A DNA stretch of 64,000 nucleotides from Sphingobium sp. V4 (GTDB lineage: Bacteria > Pseudomonadota > Alphaproteobacteria > Sphingomonadales > Sphingomonadaceae): contig NZ_CP081002.1 of assembly GCF_029590555.1 (NCBI RefSeq), positions 1 to 64,000 on the forward strand, given 5' to 3'. Made by a program: the position numbers and the translations under genes. The notes beneath the pieces are model-generated. The model saw nothing but the letters and a program-made list of their open reading frames with translations, searched no databases and had not been told where the DNA came from. Within the stretch, counting starts at the first letter, position 1. Every line of letters begins with the position of its first letter. Of the stretch, positions 26,925 through 36,073 are shown in pieces.

Positions 26925-28760
26925 TCATCGATCCCAGGGGAAGGCCAGCGCCGGTCGGTTGGCAAAGCGTGTCATCGCCAACACCAGCCTTATCCCACAG
27001 CCCGGCTCCAGCCGGAGCGTGAAATCCCGCCCGCCGATCGCCATGCTTTGCCCGTTCATGGTGACTGCATCGATCCGATGCTCGGCATAGGCACCGCCCT
27101 GTACAGTCAGCGTGCGCGCCTGCGGTCCCAGATTGACCAACGTCACTTCGGTTTCGCTATCCGCCAGCCGATGGACCAGAGCGGCGACATCCGGCGGAAT
27201 TCCTGCCCGGCGGGCCACCGGATCGAAATAGCGTAACCGGCAGTGTAACGGTACGCCCCCTTGCGGCGGTGAGCTTTTCGACCAGGGCGGGCGCGCAATA
27301 TGCAGGCCGCCGGTCATCAACTGCACCAGGCTTCGGACGCTCGCTGGATTGATGTCGATCGGCCAGTCCGCCAGCCTGTTTTCCGGCGTGGTGTCGTCCT
27401 TTGCCCGCGTGGCGACGCGATCCGCGACCCGCTTCAGATCGGCGGCCAGGGCTTGCTCCGGATAGTCCGCATTGCCCCCCTGCAGGAAAGAGATCCAGGC
27501 GTCGTCGCCGGCGATCTCCAGATCTTGGGCCTTTTGCGACATATACCAGATTTCGAACCCGTTGGTGCGGTAGCGCCCTGGCTTCCAGCCATACCAGCCC
27601 TGCGCCCCATACATGGACGGCGCACTCCGCACGCCATCCACCAGTCGCGCGGCTTCATTGATCCGCTCCGTCTGCCGCCGCCAGAGGTCGATGAAGCCGA
27701 GATCGCCGCTCATCACCACCCCGCCCATGAAGGCGGTGATCGACCGGGGCACGCGGTTGCGATCCTCCCGCATACCGGTCATCGGCACGACCGGGGAAAA
27801 GCCCCAGCCGTAAACCCCCTTCCACCAATCCTCGCCCACCGTACCATCGGGCCGCACGAAGCTCGGCAACAACCCGCCATTGCGCGCCGCGCGCTCGGCC
27901 CAGGCGGCAAGATAATCGAGCGCCCAATGGCGATATGCCTCTCCACCGCCCAAGGCATATGCGTTGAGGCCGAGCGTCGTCGCTTGCAGGTTCAGCGGAT
28001 TGTCGCCGATCACGTCGCCATATTCGGCATAATGGTCGAGGGTCTGCTGATAGGTCTGCTCACCATGCTCCATGTGGAAAGGGCGAGGATCGAAGGGATC
28101 ACCGGCCCAATCGAGCGGCGTCGCCTGCCGCAGCATCGGTCCCCGGCTGCCGTTGAGCAGGCTACGCATCATCCTGAGGCGCGGATCGTAATTGCGCGCC
28201 TGTGGATCGTGGCCGGTGTAGAAGTCGGCATAGCGCTTCGTCCGTGCCAGCAGCCTTGCATCGCGGGGCGTGGACAGCCCCATGACGTTGAAGCTGGTCA
28301 ACCCTTCGGCATTGTGTTGCCAGTCCATCTGCACGGGAAATTCGCGATAATACATGCCCTGCCGGGCGATCGGCACGTGGGTCGTGCGGGCAGCGGTGAA
28401 CTGCCGCAGGTGGCCTTCCCAGAAGCGGCCGGCCAGCGTCCTGATGCGGTCGCTCCCGCCCAGCGCGTGGAGCAGGAACCAGTCGTTGGTCGCTTCCGCC
28501 GCGTCGTCGGGACCGTCATTTGCTCCCCAGCGCTCGAACACCTTGAGATGATCCCGGCGGTCGACATAGGCGGCATAGAATGCCTCGCAGGCCGCCGCGT
28601 TGGCGTCGAGCAACTGCCGCTGCATCGTTGCCCAGGGCGGCGCCGCCATCGGCGTGTCCGCCACCAGCCTTGCCTTGGCGGGCCGCGCCTGCGCGGGAAG
28701 GGCGAGCGTTGCTGCGGTGCCCATGGTTCGGGCCAGAAAGCTCCGTCTGTCGACGCGCAT
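26925..28760 (-). CDS. Unrecognised Tat-exported protein, 611 aa
   Basis: Begins MRVDRRSFLARTMGTAATLALPAQA, a clear twin-arginine signal. I do not recognise a named family. The body is Trp-, Tyr- and His-rich with long helical stretches (AWERAARNGG-type helices, LDYLAAWAERAA; LMRSLLNGSRG; NLQATTLGLNAYALGGGEAYRHWALD) that would suit an (alpha/alpha) toroid, then a C-terminal beta-rich tail (SETEVTLVNLGPQARTLTVQGGAY). That architecture fits secreted polysaccharide lyases and hydrolases, but this is inference. It overlaps the MFS transporter stop by TGATG and is translationally coupled to it, so its product probably generates the transporter substrate. Confidence 0.75.
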   Translation of the reverse strand: MRVDRRSFLARTMGTAATLALPAQARPAKARLVADTPMAAPPWATMQRQLLDANAAACEAFYAAYVDRRDHLKVFERWGANDGPDDAAEATNDWFLLHALGGSDRIRTLAGRFWEGHLRQFTAARTTHVPIARQGMYYREFPVQMDWQHNAEGLTSFNVMGLSTPRDARLLARTKRYADFYTGHDPQARNYDPRLRMMRSLLNGSRGPMLRQATPLDWAGDPFDPRPFHMEHGEQTYQQTLDHYAEYGDVIGDNPLNLQATTLGLNAYALGGGEAYRHWALDYLAAWAERAARNGGLLPSFVRPDGTVGEDWWKGVYGWGFSPVVPMTGMREDRNRVPRSITAFMGGVVMSGDLGFIDLWRRQTERINEAARLVDGVRSAPSMYGAQGWYGWKPGRYRTNGFEIWYMSQKAQDLEIAGDDAWISFLQGGNADYPEQALAADLKRVADRVATRAKDDTTPENRLADWPIDINPASVRSLVQLMTGGLHIARPPWSKSSPPQGGVPLHCRLRYFDPVARRAGIPPDVAALVHRLADSETEVTLVNLGPQARTLTVQGGAYAEHRIDAVTMNGQSMAIGGRDFTLRLEPGCGIRLVLAMTRFANRPALAFPWDR

Positions 28761-30094
28761 CAGGCCAGTTCCAGCCGGCGGATAGGCCCGACGATGACGG
28801 TGAAGGCGAAAATGGTGAGCAGGCAATGCGCGCCCACGAAGACCAGCGCCAGATCGAACGACCCCGTCGCCGCCACGATATAGCCGACGACAATCGGCGT
28901 AACGATCCCTGCCACATTGCCGAACATATTGAACACGCCGCCGGACAGGCCGGCCAGCTGCTTGGGCGCCACGTCCGCCATGACCGCCCAGCCGAGGGAG
29001 GCGATGCCCTTGCCGAAGAAAGCGACCGCCATCAGCGTGATCACCAGCCATTCCGCATCGACCCAGACGCAGCCGATGATCATCGTCGCGAGCGTCATGC
29101 CGACAACCAGCGGCCCCTTGCGCGCGAGGTCGAGCGAACCGGTGCGCTTGAGGATCAGGTCCGAGCAATAGCCGCCGATCAACCCGCCCGCAAAGCCGCA
29201 AAGGGCCGGCGCGGCGGCGGCGAAGCCGGCCTCCATGATGTTCAGTCCGCGCTCCTTCACCAGATAGATTGGAAACCAGGTGACGAAGAAATAGGTGAGT
29301 ACATTGATGCAATATTGGCCCACATAAATGCCGAGCATCATCCGGTTCGCCAATAATTGTCGTACATTGGCCCAGGTGAAGGTCGGCGTCCGAGCAGCGC
29401 CCACACCGGCTTCCTCCATGTTGATAAGGCCGCCGCCCGCCTCGATATGCGCCAACTCCGCCCTGTTTATCGAAGGATGCCGCGCCGGGCTGTGGATGAA
29501 GCGCAGAAACATTGCCGTCGCCACCAGTCCCAGAGTCCCCATGACCCAGAATACCGAGCGCCAGCCGAACTCATGCACCAGCCAGCCCATCAGGGGTGCG
29601 AATGCCACGAGGGAGAAATATTGCGCGCTGTTGAAAATGGCTGACGCCGTGCCCCGCTCGGCGCCGGGGAACCACGCTGCCACCAGCCGCGCGTTGCCCG
29701 GAAAGGAGGGCGCCTCCGCCGCGCCCACCAGAAATCGGAGCGCGAACAACGTCGCGACCACCGGCAATCCCGCAATCAGGCCCACCAACCCCTGCATGGC
29801 GGTGAAGATCGACCAGATGGCGATGGCGGAGGCATAGATTTTCTTGGTTCCGAACCGGTCCAGCAGCGCCCCGCCCGGTATCTGCGCCAGCACATAGGCC
29901 CATGCGAAGGCGGACAGGATGAAGCCCGTCTGTACCGGTGACAGGCCCAGTTCGCCGCTCGCCGCATTGCCCGCGATGGAGAAAGTCGCCCGATCGGCAT
30001 AGTTGATCGATGTGATCAGGAAGATCAGCGCGATGATCCTGTGCCGCACATAGGTTGGGCGTGCGGGAACGGAAATGGCGGCTGCGTCGGGCAA
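28760..30094 (-). CDS. MFS transporter, anion:cation symporter (hexarate/hexuronate) type
   Basis: A 444-aa, 12-helix MFS protein. Signature pieces of the ACS family that includes GudP, ExuT and DgoT: INYADRATFSIAGNAASGELGLSP, FAWAYVLAQIPGGALLDRFGTKK, and the loop 8 region YCSDLILKRTG. Family members import glucarate, galactarate, galacturonate or galactonate with protons, which matches kdgD nearby. The start is TTG at 30094 with AGGAGAG 6 nt upstream. It is first of a two-gene unit with the 611-aa exported protein and divergent from the TonB receptor, so outer- and inner-membrane uptake may be co-regulated from 30095-30377. Confidence 0.87.
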   Translation of the reverse strand: MPDAAAISVPARPTYVRHRIIALIFLITSINYADRATFSIAGNAASGELGLSPVQTGFILSAFAWAYVLAQIPGGALLDRFGTKKIYASAIAIWSIFTAMQGLVGLIAGLPVVATLFALRFLVGAAEAPSFPGNARLVAAWFPGAERGTASAIFNSAQYFSLVAFAPLMGWLVHEFGWRSVFWVMGTLGLVATAMFLRFIHSPARHPSINRAELAHIEAGGGLINMEEAGVGAARTPTFTWANVRQLLANRMMLGIYVGQYCINVLTYFFVTWFPIYLVKERGLNIMEAGFAAAAPALCGFAGGLIGGYCSDLILKRTGSLDLARKGPLVVGMTLATMIIGCVWVDAEWLVITLMAVAFFGKGIASLGWAVMADVAPKQLAGLSGGVFNMFGNVAGIVTPIVVGYIVAATGSFDLALVFVGAHCLLTIFAFTVIVGPIRRLELA

Positions 30095-30191
30095 GAAACG
30101 CTCTCCTGGTGGCGCCGCCCGTCTGTCGGGGCGGTAATAGATGGGATATCCAAGCTAGCCCGACAGCCGCTGCGGGTCCAAGTCCAAATGC

Positions 30192-30227
30192 GGCATGATC
30201 CAGCCAGTTCTTGGCATAATCTGGCAG
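30192..30227. repeat. Direct repeats in the MFS/TonB-receptor divergent promoter
   Basis: GGCATGATCCAGCCAG (30192-30207) and GGCATAATCTGGCAG (30213-30227), 21 bp start to start, i.e. two helical turns. A related GGCATGAT occurs at the start of the LysR gene (24432). Suggests tandem binding of one regulator. The remainder of 30095-30377 shows no gene. Confidence 0.4.
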
Positions 30228-30377
30228 AGGATACCGGTGTCCTTTCGCTATCTGTGCAAGCCATGCATCGATTCATGCCGGATTGAGGTTGGCTTTCGCA
30301 TCCTTGCCCAGTCTATCGAGATGTGACCGATCCGGTTCCTAAGGCCGGGCAATGATGATTAGGGGAGAGAGCAGGCC

Positions 30378-33167
30378 ATGAACGGCGCTTACCGACTGAA
30401 ATCCATGCTGAACCTGTCGAGCGTGATCGCGACCATTGCCTTGGCGTCCCATGCCAATGCGCAGGAGCAGGCTGCGCCGCCCCAGCAGACCGGGGGCGAG
30501 GTGGCGGATATCGTCGTCACCGGCTTTCGCGCGAGCCTCAACAGCGCGCTTGCCGTAAAGCGCAACGAAACCGCGACGGTCGATGCCATCAAGGCGGAGG
30601 ATATTGCGGAGTTCCCCGACCTGAACCTGGCGGAATCGCTCCAGCGCATTCCCGGCGTCGCGATCAGCCGCGTCAATGGCGAGGGACGCAACATCTCTGT
30701 CCGTGGCCTGGGCGCCGAATATACCCGCGTCCGCATCAATGGCATGGAAGCGATCGGCACGACCGGCGGCACCGATAATTCGGGTGGGGTGAACCGGGGT
30801 CGCGGTTTCGACTTCAACATCTTCTCGTCCGACCTCTTTTCCAACCTGTCGGTCCGCAAGACGGCAACGGCCGACGTGGAGGAAGGCTCGCTGGGCGGCA
30901 CGGTCGACCTGCAAACCTCGCGCCCACTCGATTATCGCAAGCCCACGGTGGCCCTGTCGGCGGCGGCCAGCTATAATGACCTCAGCGAAAAGACGACGCC
31001 GCGCCTCTCCGGCCTGGTAGCGACCCAGACCGACGATGGCCGCTTCGGCATTCTGCTGTCGGTCGCTTATGAAGAGCGCAAGATCAAGGAAGAGGGGGCC
31101 AATATCACCCGCTGGACCTATGGCGGCTTCAATGGCGGCTTCAACGCGGCCTCGACGCTTCCGGGCTATAGTCTGACGCAGATCAACGACAACAATCCGG
31201 ATACTGCGCTGTTTCATCCGCGCATTCCCGGTCTCGTCAGCTATGACATTTCCCAGCAGCGTCTGGGCGCTGCCGGCTCTGTGCAGTTCAAGCCGACCGA
31301 TCGCACGCTGATCTCGCTGGATGGCCTCTATTCGCGGCTCGACGGAACGCGCAAGGAAGCGCAGCTTCAGGCGATCAGCTTCAGCCGCTCCGGCAGCGGA
31401 AAGCCGCAGACAATCATCCGCGATGGCGTGGTGGATGACGACAACAACATCATCAGCGGTCGGTTCGACAATGTCGACCTGCGGTCCCAGTCGCGCTACG
31501 ACGTGCTCAAGACCGAATTCTATCAGGTCACGGGATCGGTCGATCACCAGTTCACGGACCGTCTCAAGGTCTTCGCAATGGCAGGCTATGCCAGCTCGGA
31601 GTTTTCCAACCCGATCCAGACCACGGTGACGATCGACGCCATCAACACCGGCAATTTTCAATATGATTTCTCGACCCGTTTCCCGAATATCCAGCCCGGT
31701 GTCGACGTCGCCAATCCGGCAACCTGGAGCTTCATCAACGGCACGTCGGAAGTGCGCATCCGCCCGCAAACGGTCAGCAACGCCTTCACCACCGCAAAGG
31801 GCCAGGCCGAATGGGAAGCGATCGACGGGGTGACGCTGAAGGCGGGACTCGACTGGCGCAAGTTCGAATATGGTTCGACCGAGCGCCGTCGCCTGTCAGG
31901 CGAAACCGTGGTCGCGCCGCTGACCCAGGCCCAACTGGCTGGCATGACCACCCTCTTCTCGGGCTTCGGCAAGGGGCTGAACGTGCCGTCCGGCACGCCC
32001 ACGGCCTGGATCGTGCCTGATCTCAATGCCTTCATCAGCCAGGGCGGCATCTATGCCAACCCGCTCTACGCCACTGGTGGCATCGAAAATGCCACAGCGC
32101 GCGGTTCCTATATTACCGTGACGGAGGAAGACACCGGCGTCTGGGGGATGGCGCAGTTCAACCTCCAGGACATGGCCGGCGTGCCGATCCGCGGCGATAT
32201 CGGCCTGCGCTACGTCAAGACCGACCAGTTTTCCACCGGCTATGCCAGCCAGGGGACGGCGATCAACCTCGTCACGGCCGATCGCAGCTATAATCGCTGG
32301 CTGCCATCGCTCAATCTGGTCGGCAACATCACCGACGATCTCCAGGTACGCTTCGCCGCCGCCAAGACGCTGGCTCGCGCCGGCATCGCGTCGCTCACGC
32401 CGGGCGGCAATCTCAACGTGTCGGGCGGCAACCGCACCTTCAGTTCGGGCAATCCGGACCTCAAGCCCACCTCATCCAAGAATCTGGACGCCTCGATCGA
32501 ATGGTATCCGATGCAGGGCGCCATCTATGCGATCTCCGCCTTTCGCAAGGATATCGGAAGCTTTGCCCAGACGCTGAGCGTCGGCGTGCCCTACAGCAGC
32601 CTTGGCCTGCCGGACTCGCTTCTGACCGGCACCACGGCCTCGCCCGGCGACATCTTCATCGTCAGTCAGCCGGTCAATTCCGACGGAGGCATCCTCAAGG
32701 GCTTCGAGATCAACATCCAGCAGCCCTTCAGCTTCCTGCCGGGCTTCCTGTCGCATTTCGGCGTGCTCGCCAACTACACCTATGTGAAGTCCAATATCGA
32801 ATATCTGACCTCGGCCAGCGGCGGTACGTCGGTTACCGCGCCGCTCGTGGGCCTCTCGAAGAAAGCGGCCAACGCCACCCTCTATTTCGAAACGGAGAAA
32901 TTCCAGGTCCGTGGCTCTGTCGCCTATCGCTCCAAATATCTGACGGCCGTGCCCGGTACGGAGGGCAATGCCTATAACGGCACTAACAGTACGCTGAACG
33001 TCGATGCGCAGGCCAGCTATAATCTTACCAAAAGGCTGAAGCTCAGCATCGAGGCGATCAACCTGACCGATGAAAGCAACGATCAGTTTGTGGATGAAAC
33101 CAACCGCCTCAATGTCCTTACTCACAGCGGCCGACAGTTTAATTTCGGGGTTCGCTACAGTTTCTAA
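30378..33167 (+). CDS. TonB-dependent outer-membrane receptor of the sugar-acid block
   Basis: A 929-aa receptor of the same glycan-type subfamily as the one at 8.4 kb: signal (SVIATIALASHANAQ), DIVVTGFRASLNSALAVKRNE, DIAEFPDLNLAESLQRIPGVAISRVNGEGRNISVRGLG, EEGSLGGTVDLQTSRPLDY, ending in FNFGVRYSF. Likely imports oligouronides or other products for the linked MFS carrier and KdgD route. ATG 30378 follows GGGGAGAG. A strong terminator lies 31 bp after the stop, so it is monocistronic. Confidence 0.92.
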   Translation: MNGAYRLKSMLNLSSVIATIALASHANAQEQAAPPQQTGGEVADIVVTGFRASLNSALAVKRNETATVDAIKAEDIAEFPDLNLAESLQRIPGVAISRVNGEGRNISVRGLGAEYTRVRINGMEAIGTTGGTDNSGGVNRGRGFDFNIFSSDLFSNLSVRKTATADVEEGSLGGTVDLQTSRPLDYRKPTVALSAAASYNDLSEKTTPRLSGLVATQTDDGRFGILLSVAYEERKIKEEGANITRWTYGGFNGGFNAASTLPGYSLTQINDNNPDTALFHPRIPGLVSYDISQQRLGAAGSVQFKPTDRTLISLDGLYSRLDGTRKEAQLQAISFSRSGSGKPQTIIRDGVVDDDNNIISGRFDNVDLRSQSRYDVLKTEFYQVTGSVDHQFTDRLKVFAMAGYASSEFSNPIQTTVTIDAINTGNFQYDFSTRFPNIQPGVDVANPATWSFINGTSEVRIRPQTVSNAFTTAKGQAEWEAIDGVTLKAGLDWRKFEYGSTERRRLSGETVVAPLTQAQLAGMTTLFSGFGKGLNVPSGTPTAWIVPDLNAFISQGGIYANPLYATGGIENATARGSYITVTEEDTGVWGMAQFNLQDMAGVPIRGDIGLRYVKTDQFSTGYASQGTAINLVTADRSYNRWLPSLNLVGNITDDLQVRFAAAKTLARAGIASLTPGGNLNVSGGNRTFSSGNPDLKPTSSKNLDASIEWYPMQGAIYAISAFRKDIGSFAQTLSVGVPYSSLGLPDSLLTGTTASPGDIFIVSQPVNSDGGILKGFEINIQQPFSFLPGFLSHFGVLANYTYVKSNIEYLTSASGGTSVTAPLVGLSKKAANATLYFETEKFQVRGSVAYRSKYLTAVPGTEGNAYNGTNSTLNVDAQASYNLTKRLKLSIEAINLTDESNDQFVDETNRLNVLTHSGRQFNFGVRYSF

Positions 33168-33197
33168 CTCCATTCCTCCCCGGTAGCGCCCCCTCTT

Positions 33198-33231
33198 GCC
33201 AGTTGTCCTCTCCGGACAACTGGCGTTTTTT
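33198..33231 (+). terminator. Rho-independent terminator of the TonB receptor
   Basis: An 11-bp perfect stem (GCCAGTTGTCC with GGACAACTGGC), 5-nt loop, then G and T6. Textbook structure directly after the receptor stop. Confidence 0.92.
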
Positions 33232-33406
33232 GTGCGGGATCGACATGGCGCGGGCAACGCGCGAGTCCGGCTTCGCAACCGATATGCGGGGTGGGGCGCA
33301 GACCGCCCGCGCATCCCCGAAACCCGCCGCATTCCGTTATCTCAGGCCGGGAGTCGCAGACCCCCCCTTTGGCCGACAGTCCGAGCCGACGGCTGGTGGA
33401 TGCCAC

Positions 33407-33610
33407 ATGCACAATGAGCGCGGCACCGTCCCGCCGCTTGCCGGGCTGGAGATCGACCATATCTGGGCCTGCGTTGATTCTACGCCCTATGTCGTGCCTG
33501 CCATCCCCGTTACCGGCACGATCGACGGTCTATATCTGGCGGCAGGCTGCTCCGCGCATGGATTCGACGCCACATCGCTGTCCAGCGTCGGATTGTCCTT
33601 CCCGCATGTC
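33407..33610 (+). pseudogene. C-terminal fragment of a DadA/glycine-oxidase-type FAD oxidoreductase
   Basis: The frame reads GLEIDHIWACVDSTPYVVPAIPV, then GTIDGLYLAAGCSAHGFD, recalling the W.G..DSTPD..P.I.PV..V.GLYLA.GFSGHGFG.GP end of DadA-family amino-acid dehydrogenases. The upstream three quarters of such a gene are absent, and the frame degenerates after 33610. No start context. A gene remnant lying tail-to-tail with the glycosyltransferase. Confidence 0.55.
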
Positions 33611-34910
33611 AGGCGAAGGCCCGGCAGCGGCAAAGCTGCTCGATCTGCTGAACAATATCGGACTGTTCGGTCTCGCGAGCGACATGGTCGCCAAGCACCT
33701 TCGCTGCGGTGGCAAATGTTGGGTCGCCGATGATCCGAACTGTGGCGTCGCCGATTTCCATCGCTGGGGCGGTGGGCGGCAACATCAGGCCCGCGCCATG
33801 AGCCACAATCCTGGCCGCATTCCCGTCCTGGTCCCGGCCGTGGGGGAGCACGAGCATCGGCAACCGGTTGACCATGGCGCGGGCCAGCGTGCCATGACCC
33901 CCATGGGTAATGAGGAGCGCGGCCTCGCGCATCAGCGGCCCGTGGGGCGCACTCCTGACGAGGCGCGTGTTGGACGCCGGGGACAGTTCTTCCGGGGCGA
34001 TGGTTGGGCCCAGCGTGACCACCACGCGCACCGGCAGCGGTGACAGTCCGTCAATGACCCTCTGAAGCACAGCGACATGGTTCTGAAAGGTCGTGCTGAA
34101 CGACACCAGCACGAGCGGCCATGCGTCCGGACACGCGGATCGGCTCGATCCATCGTCCCACGCATCGGTCCAGGCGGCATCGTCGATTTGCGGCCCGACA
34201 TAGCGATAACCCGATGGCACCGGTTCGCGCACCATGTCGAAATATTTGCTGACGGAGACCAACGTGGTCCGGACGCAGGCGAGTTGATCGAGCAGCCGGT
34301 CGAGCGGTTTCAGGTGCAGCAGCGCCCGCGCGGTGTTGAGCGCAGGAAGGCCCGTGTCGAACACTGCGCGAAACCCTTCGACCATCATGGCCTCCTGCGC
34401 GGCTTCCTCGGGTGAGAGCGCCTCGCTTTGTCCAGGCCCCGTCACCGGTGCGTCGTCCACCGGGAACAGGTTGATGTTGCACGCCATCGCCACGACCGGT
34501 TGGCCTATCGATTCACATCCGGCCATTACTCCGAAGAGAAAGTCGTTGGTGACGACGAGATCGGCTGCCTCGCGGCTCAGTTCCTCGATGACGTCCTCGG
34601 CATAGGCGTAGGCGGGACCGGCGAAGACCTGCTCGATCGCCTGGGCGAAACCCTCTGCCGGGCTGGCGGCCGCCCAGTCGCGGATCAGTTCGCTGTCGCG
34701 GCTGCGGTCCGTGCGGCTGGGTGCGCGGGTCCAGGGGATGAAGCGCACGCCTGTCGCCTCTGTTTCCGGCCGATTGCAGGCATCGGAGATCACACGCACG
34801 GCATGTCCGGCATCGCGAAGTTTGCGCGCAAGGGTCAGCATCGGTCCGACCGAGCCGCCGCCTTCCCAGGTCGTGATGAGCAGATTCAGCTTTCTGTCGG
34901 AATCAAACAT
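33609..34910 (-). CDS. GT1 (UGT/MGT-type) glycosyltransferase
   Basis: 433 aa with a GT-B fold: N-terminal NLLITTWEGGGSVGPMLTLARKLRDAGHAVRVI (acceptor domain) and the C-terminal nucleotide-sugar motif LLITHGGHGTLARAMVNRL..LPHGRDQDGNA (residues 332-365). This class transfers a hexose from a nucleotide sugar to small lipophilic acceptors such as macrolides, flavonoids or sterols. The TetR gene overlaps its start by 8 bp, so the pair forms one operon in which a small-molecule ligand probably induces its own glycosylation. Acceptor unknown. Confidence 0.85.
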   Translation of the reverse strand: MFDSDRKLNLLITTWEGGGSVGPMLTLARKLRDAGHAVRVISDACNRPETEATGVRFIPWTRAPSRTDRSRDSELIRDWAAASPAEGFAQAIEQVFAGPAYAYAEDVIEELSREAADLVVTNDFLFGVMAGCESIGQPVVAMACNINLFPVDDAPVTGPGQSEALSPEEAAQEAMMVEGFRAVFDTGLPALNTARALLHLKPLDRLLDQLACVRTTLVSVSKYFDMVREPVPSGYRYVGPQIDDAAWTDAWDDGSSRSACPDAWPLVLVSFSTTFQNHVAVLQRVIDGLSPLPVRVVVTLGPTIAPEELSPASNTRLVRSAPHGPLMREAALLITHGGHGTLARAMVNRLPMLVLPHGRDQDGNAARIVAHGAGLMLPPTAPAMEIGDATVRIIGDPTFATAAKVLGDHVARETEQSDIVQQIEQLCRCRAFA

Positions 34911-35562
34911 GGATCGGCTCCGGGGAAACGGCGGTTTCGGGTTCGAACATATCAGGGGCGACAGCCAGCGCGCCCGCGCACAGATTGAGCATCATGTCGC
35001 GAAGATCGGCGGTGCTGCGCTGCATGTCGATGCGCAGGAGCTTCCAGACATAGATGTCGAGCGCGATCACCAGAGCGTCATGCGCGCGCAGGCGTTGTTC
35101 GGGCAGCATCGCCTCAAGCCAGGGCGCAAAGACCGAGTAGACCCACGCGCGGTGGTTTGCGCGGCCCAAATCGGTCGTCGCCTTGATGGGCGCATAGCGT
35201 TCTTCCTGCGCCAGCAGGCGGATCACCAGTTTGCCCATCGTCTCATATTCGATGATGATGGCGTCGAGCGCCCTGGCAACGTTCCCGGCCGGGACCGCGC
35301 GGGCCGTGTTGATGCTGGCCTCCATGGCCTTCTGGCCCGCTTCCAGCAGGCCCTCCTTGCCACCAAAGCGCCTAATCACGGTCTGCACCGTAACGCCCGC
35401 GTCGGACGCGACGTCTTCCAGGCGAATTTCGTCGAACCAGCAGCATTCCATGCGCGCCATGAACGCATCGAGGACGCGTTCGGCGGTTTCGGCTGCGGCG
35501 GCCGCGCGGGCTGTCTGGCGATAGCGGCGAGGGGGGGATTCGTCTTTCATGTTATGTGACAT
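34903..35562 (-). CDS. TetR-family regulator of the glycosyltransferase
   Basis: About 219 aa from ATG 35562 (MSHNMKDESPPRRY); ATG 35550 and a TTG at 35586 are alternatives. The wHTH lies in RVLDAFMARMECCWFDEIRLEDVASDAGVTVQTVIRRFGGKEGLLEAG, a TetR DNA-binding domain. The C-terminal ligand domain is helical with no recognised specificity. Both candidate ATGs lie inside a 25-bp palindrome (35546-35570), so the protein probably represses its own operon by covering promoter and start region. Confidence 0.83.
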   Translation of the reverse strand: MSHNMKDESPPRRYRQTARAAAAAETAERVLDAFMARMECCWFDEIRLEDVASDAGVTVQTVIRRFGGKEGLLEAGQKAMEASINTARAVPAGNVARALDAIIIEYETMGKLVIRLLAQEERYAPIKATTDLGRANHRAWVYSVFAPWLEAMLPEQRLRAHDALVIALDIYVWKLLRIDMQRSTADLRDMMLNLCAGALAVAPDMFEPETAVSPEPIHV

Positions 35563-35611
35563 AATATGAAATCTCAGGCTGCGCAAATTCCATGTTTATT
35601 TGACTAACATG
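35546..35611 (-). promoter_or_regulatory. Two palindromic TetR-type operators
   Basis: Site 1 (35546-35570): near-perfect palindrome centred on 35558 with core TTATGTGACATAA and one arm mismatch. Site 2 (35591-35611): CATGTT-N9-AACATG. Both share CATGTT...AA.ATG over 21 bp (35548-35568 and 35591-35611), 43 bp apart, about four helical turns, as expected for cooperative dimers. Confidence 0.65.
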
Positions 35612-36073
35612 AAAAATGCCGGGTCACGCGATAGGCATCCGGATCGCCATGGCATATGGCTTCGCCCGGCCTTGGCGAAGAGGTGCGTCCTATCCCTGTT
35701 CGACCGTTTCCAGAGGATTACGGCGGCCCGGAACGGGGCGCCGGCCCCACACTCTACTTGAACCGCGCGTCTCACGTCGGGCATGGAGAATTATAGATGA
35801 GGGATAACATCGCATCTATATTTCATGGCATCGGACCTTCCGAGGAAAAATGCCTATCTTGTTCAGGTGGCAATCGCGCCGTGACTATGGAATTCCAGTT
35901 GGAGACATTTGGCTGGACGGGACCGGCGCGCTCTTCGTGCGGCCAGAGATGGGTGTTCGACACTTTCCTAAAGCGACATTTTTCTTTAGGTTATTTTGCA
36001 CGGTATTTCGGGAGCGACTCGAAGGGCCGGTGAAAATGGTTGCGAGGCGCTCACCTTCGACGGGAGAGAGGCT
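35612..36073. other. Intergenic region before the oxidase operon
   Basis: About 460 bp. Short open frames exist but none shows a recognisable protein or good initiation context. I see no terminator or clear promoter motif beyond the SD GGGAGAGAGG ahead of 36074. Confidence 0.4.
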
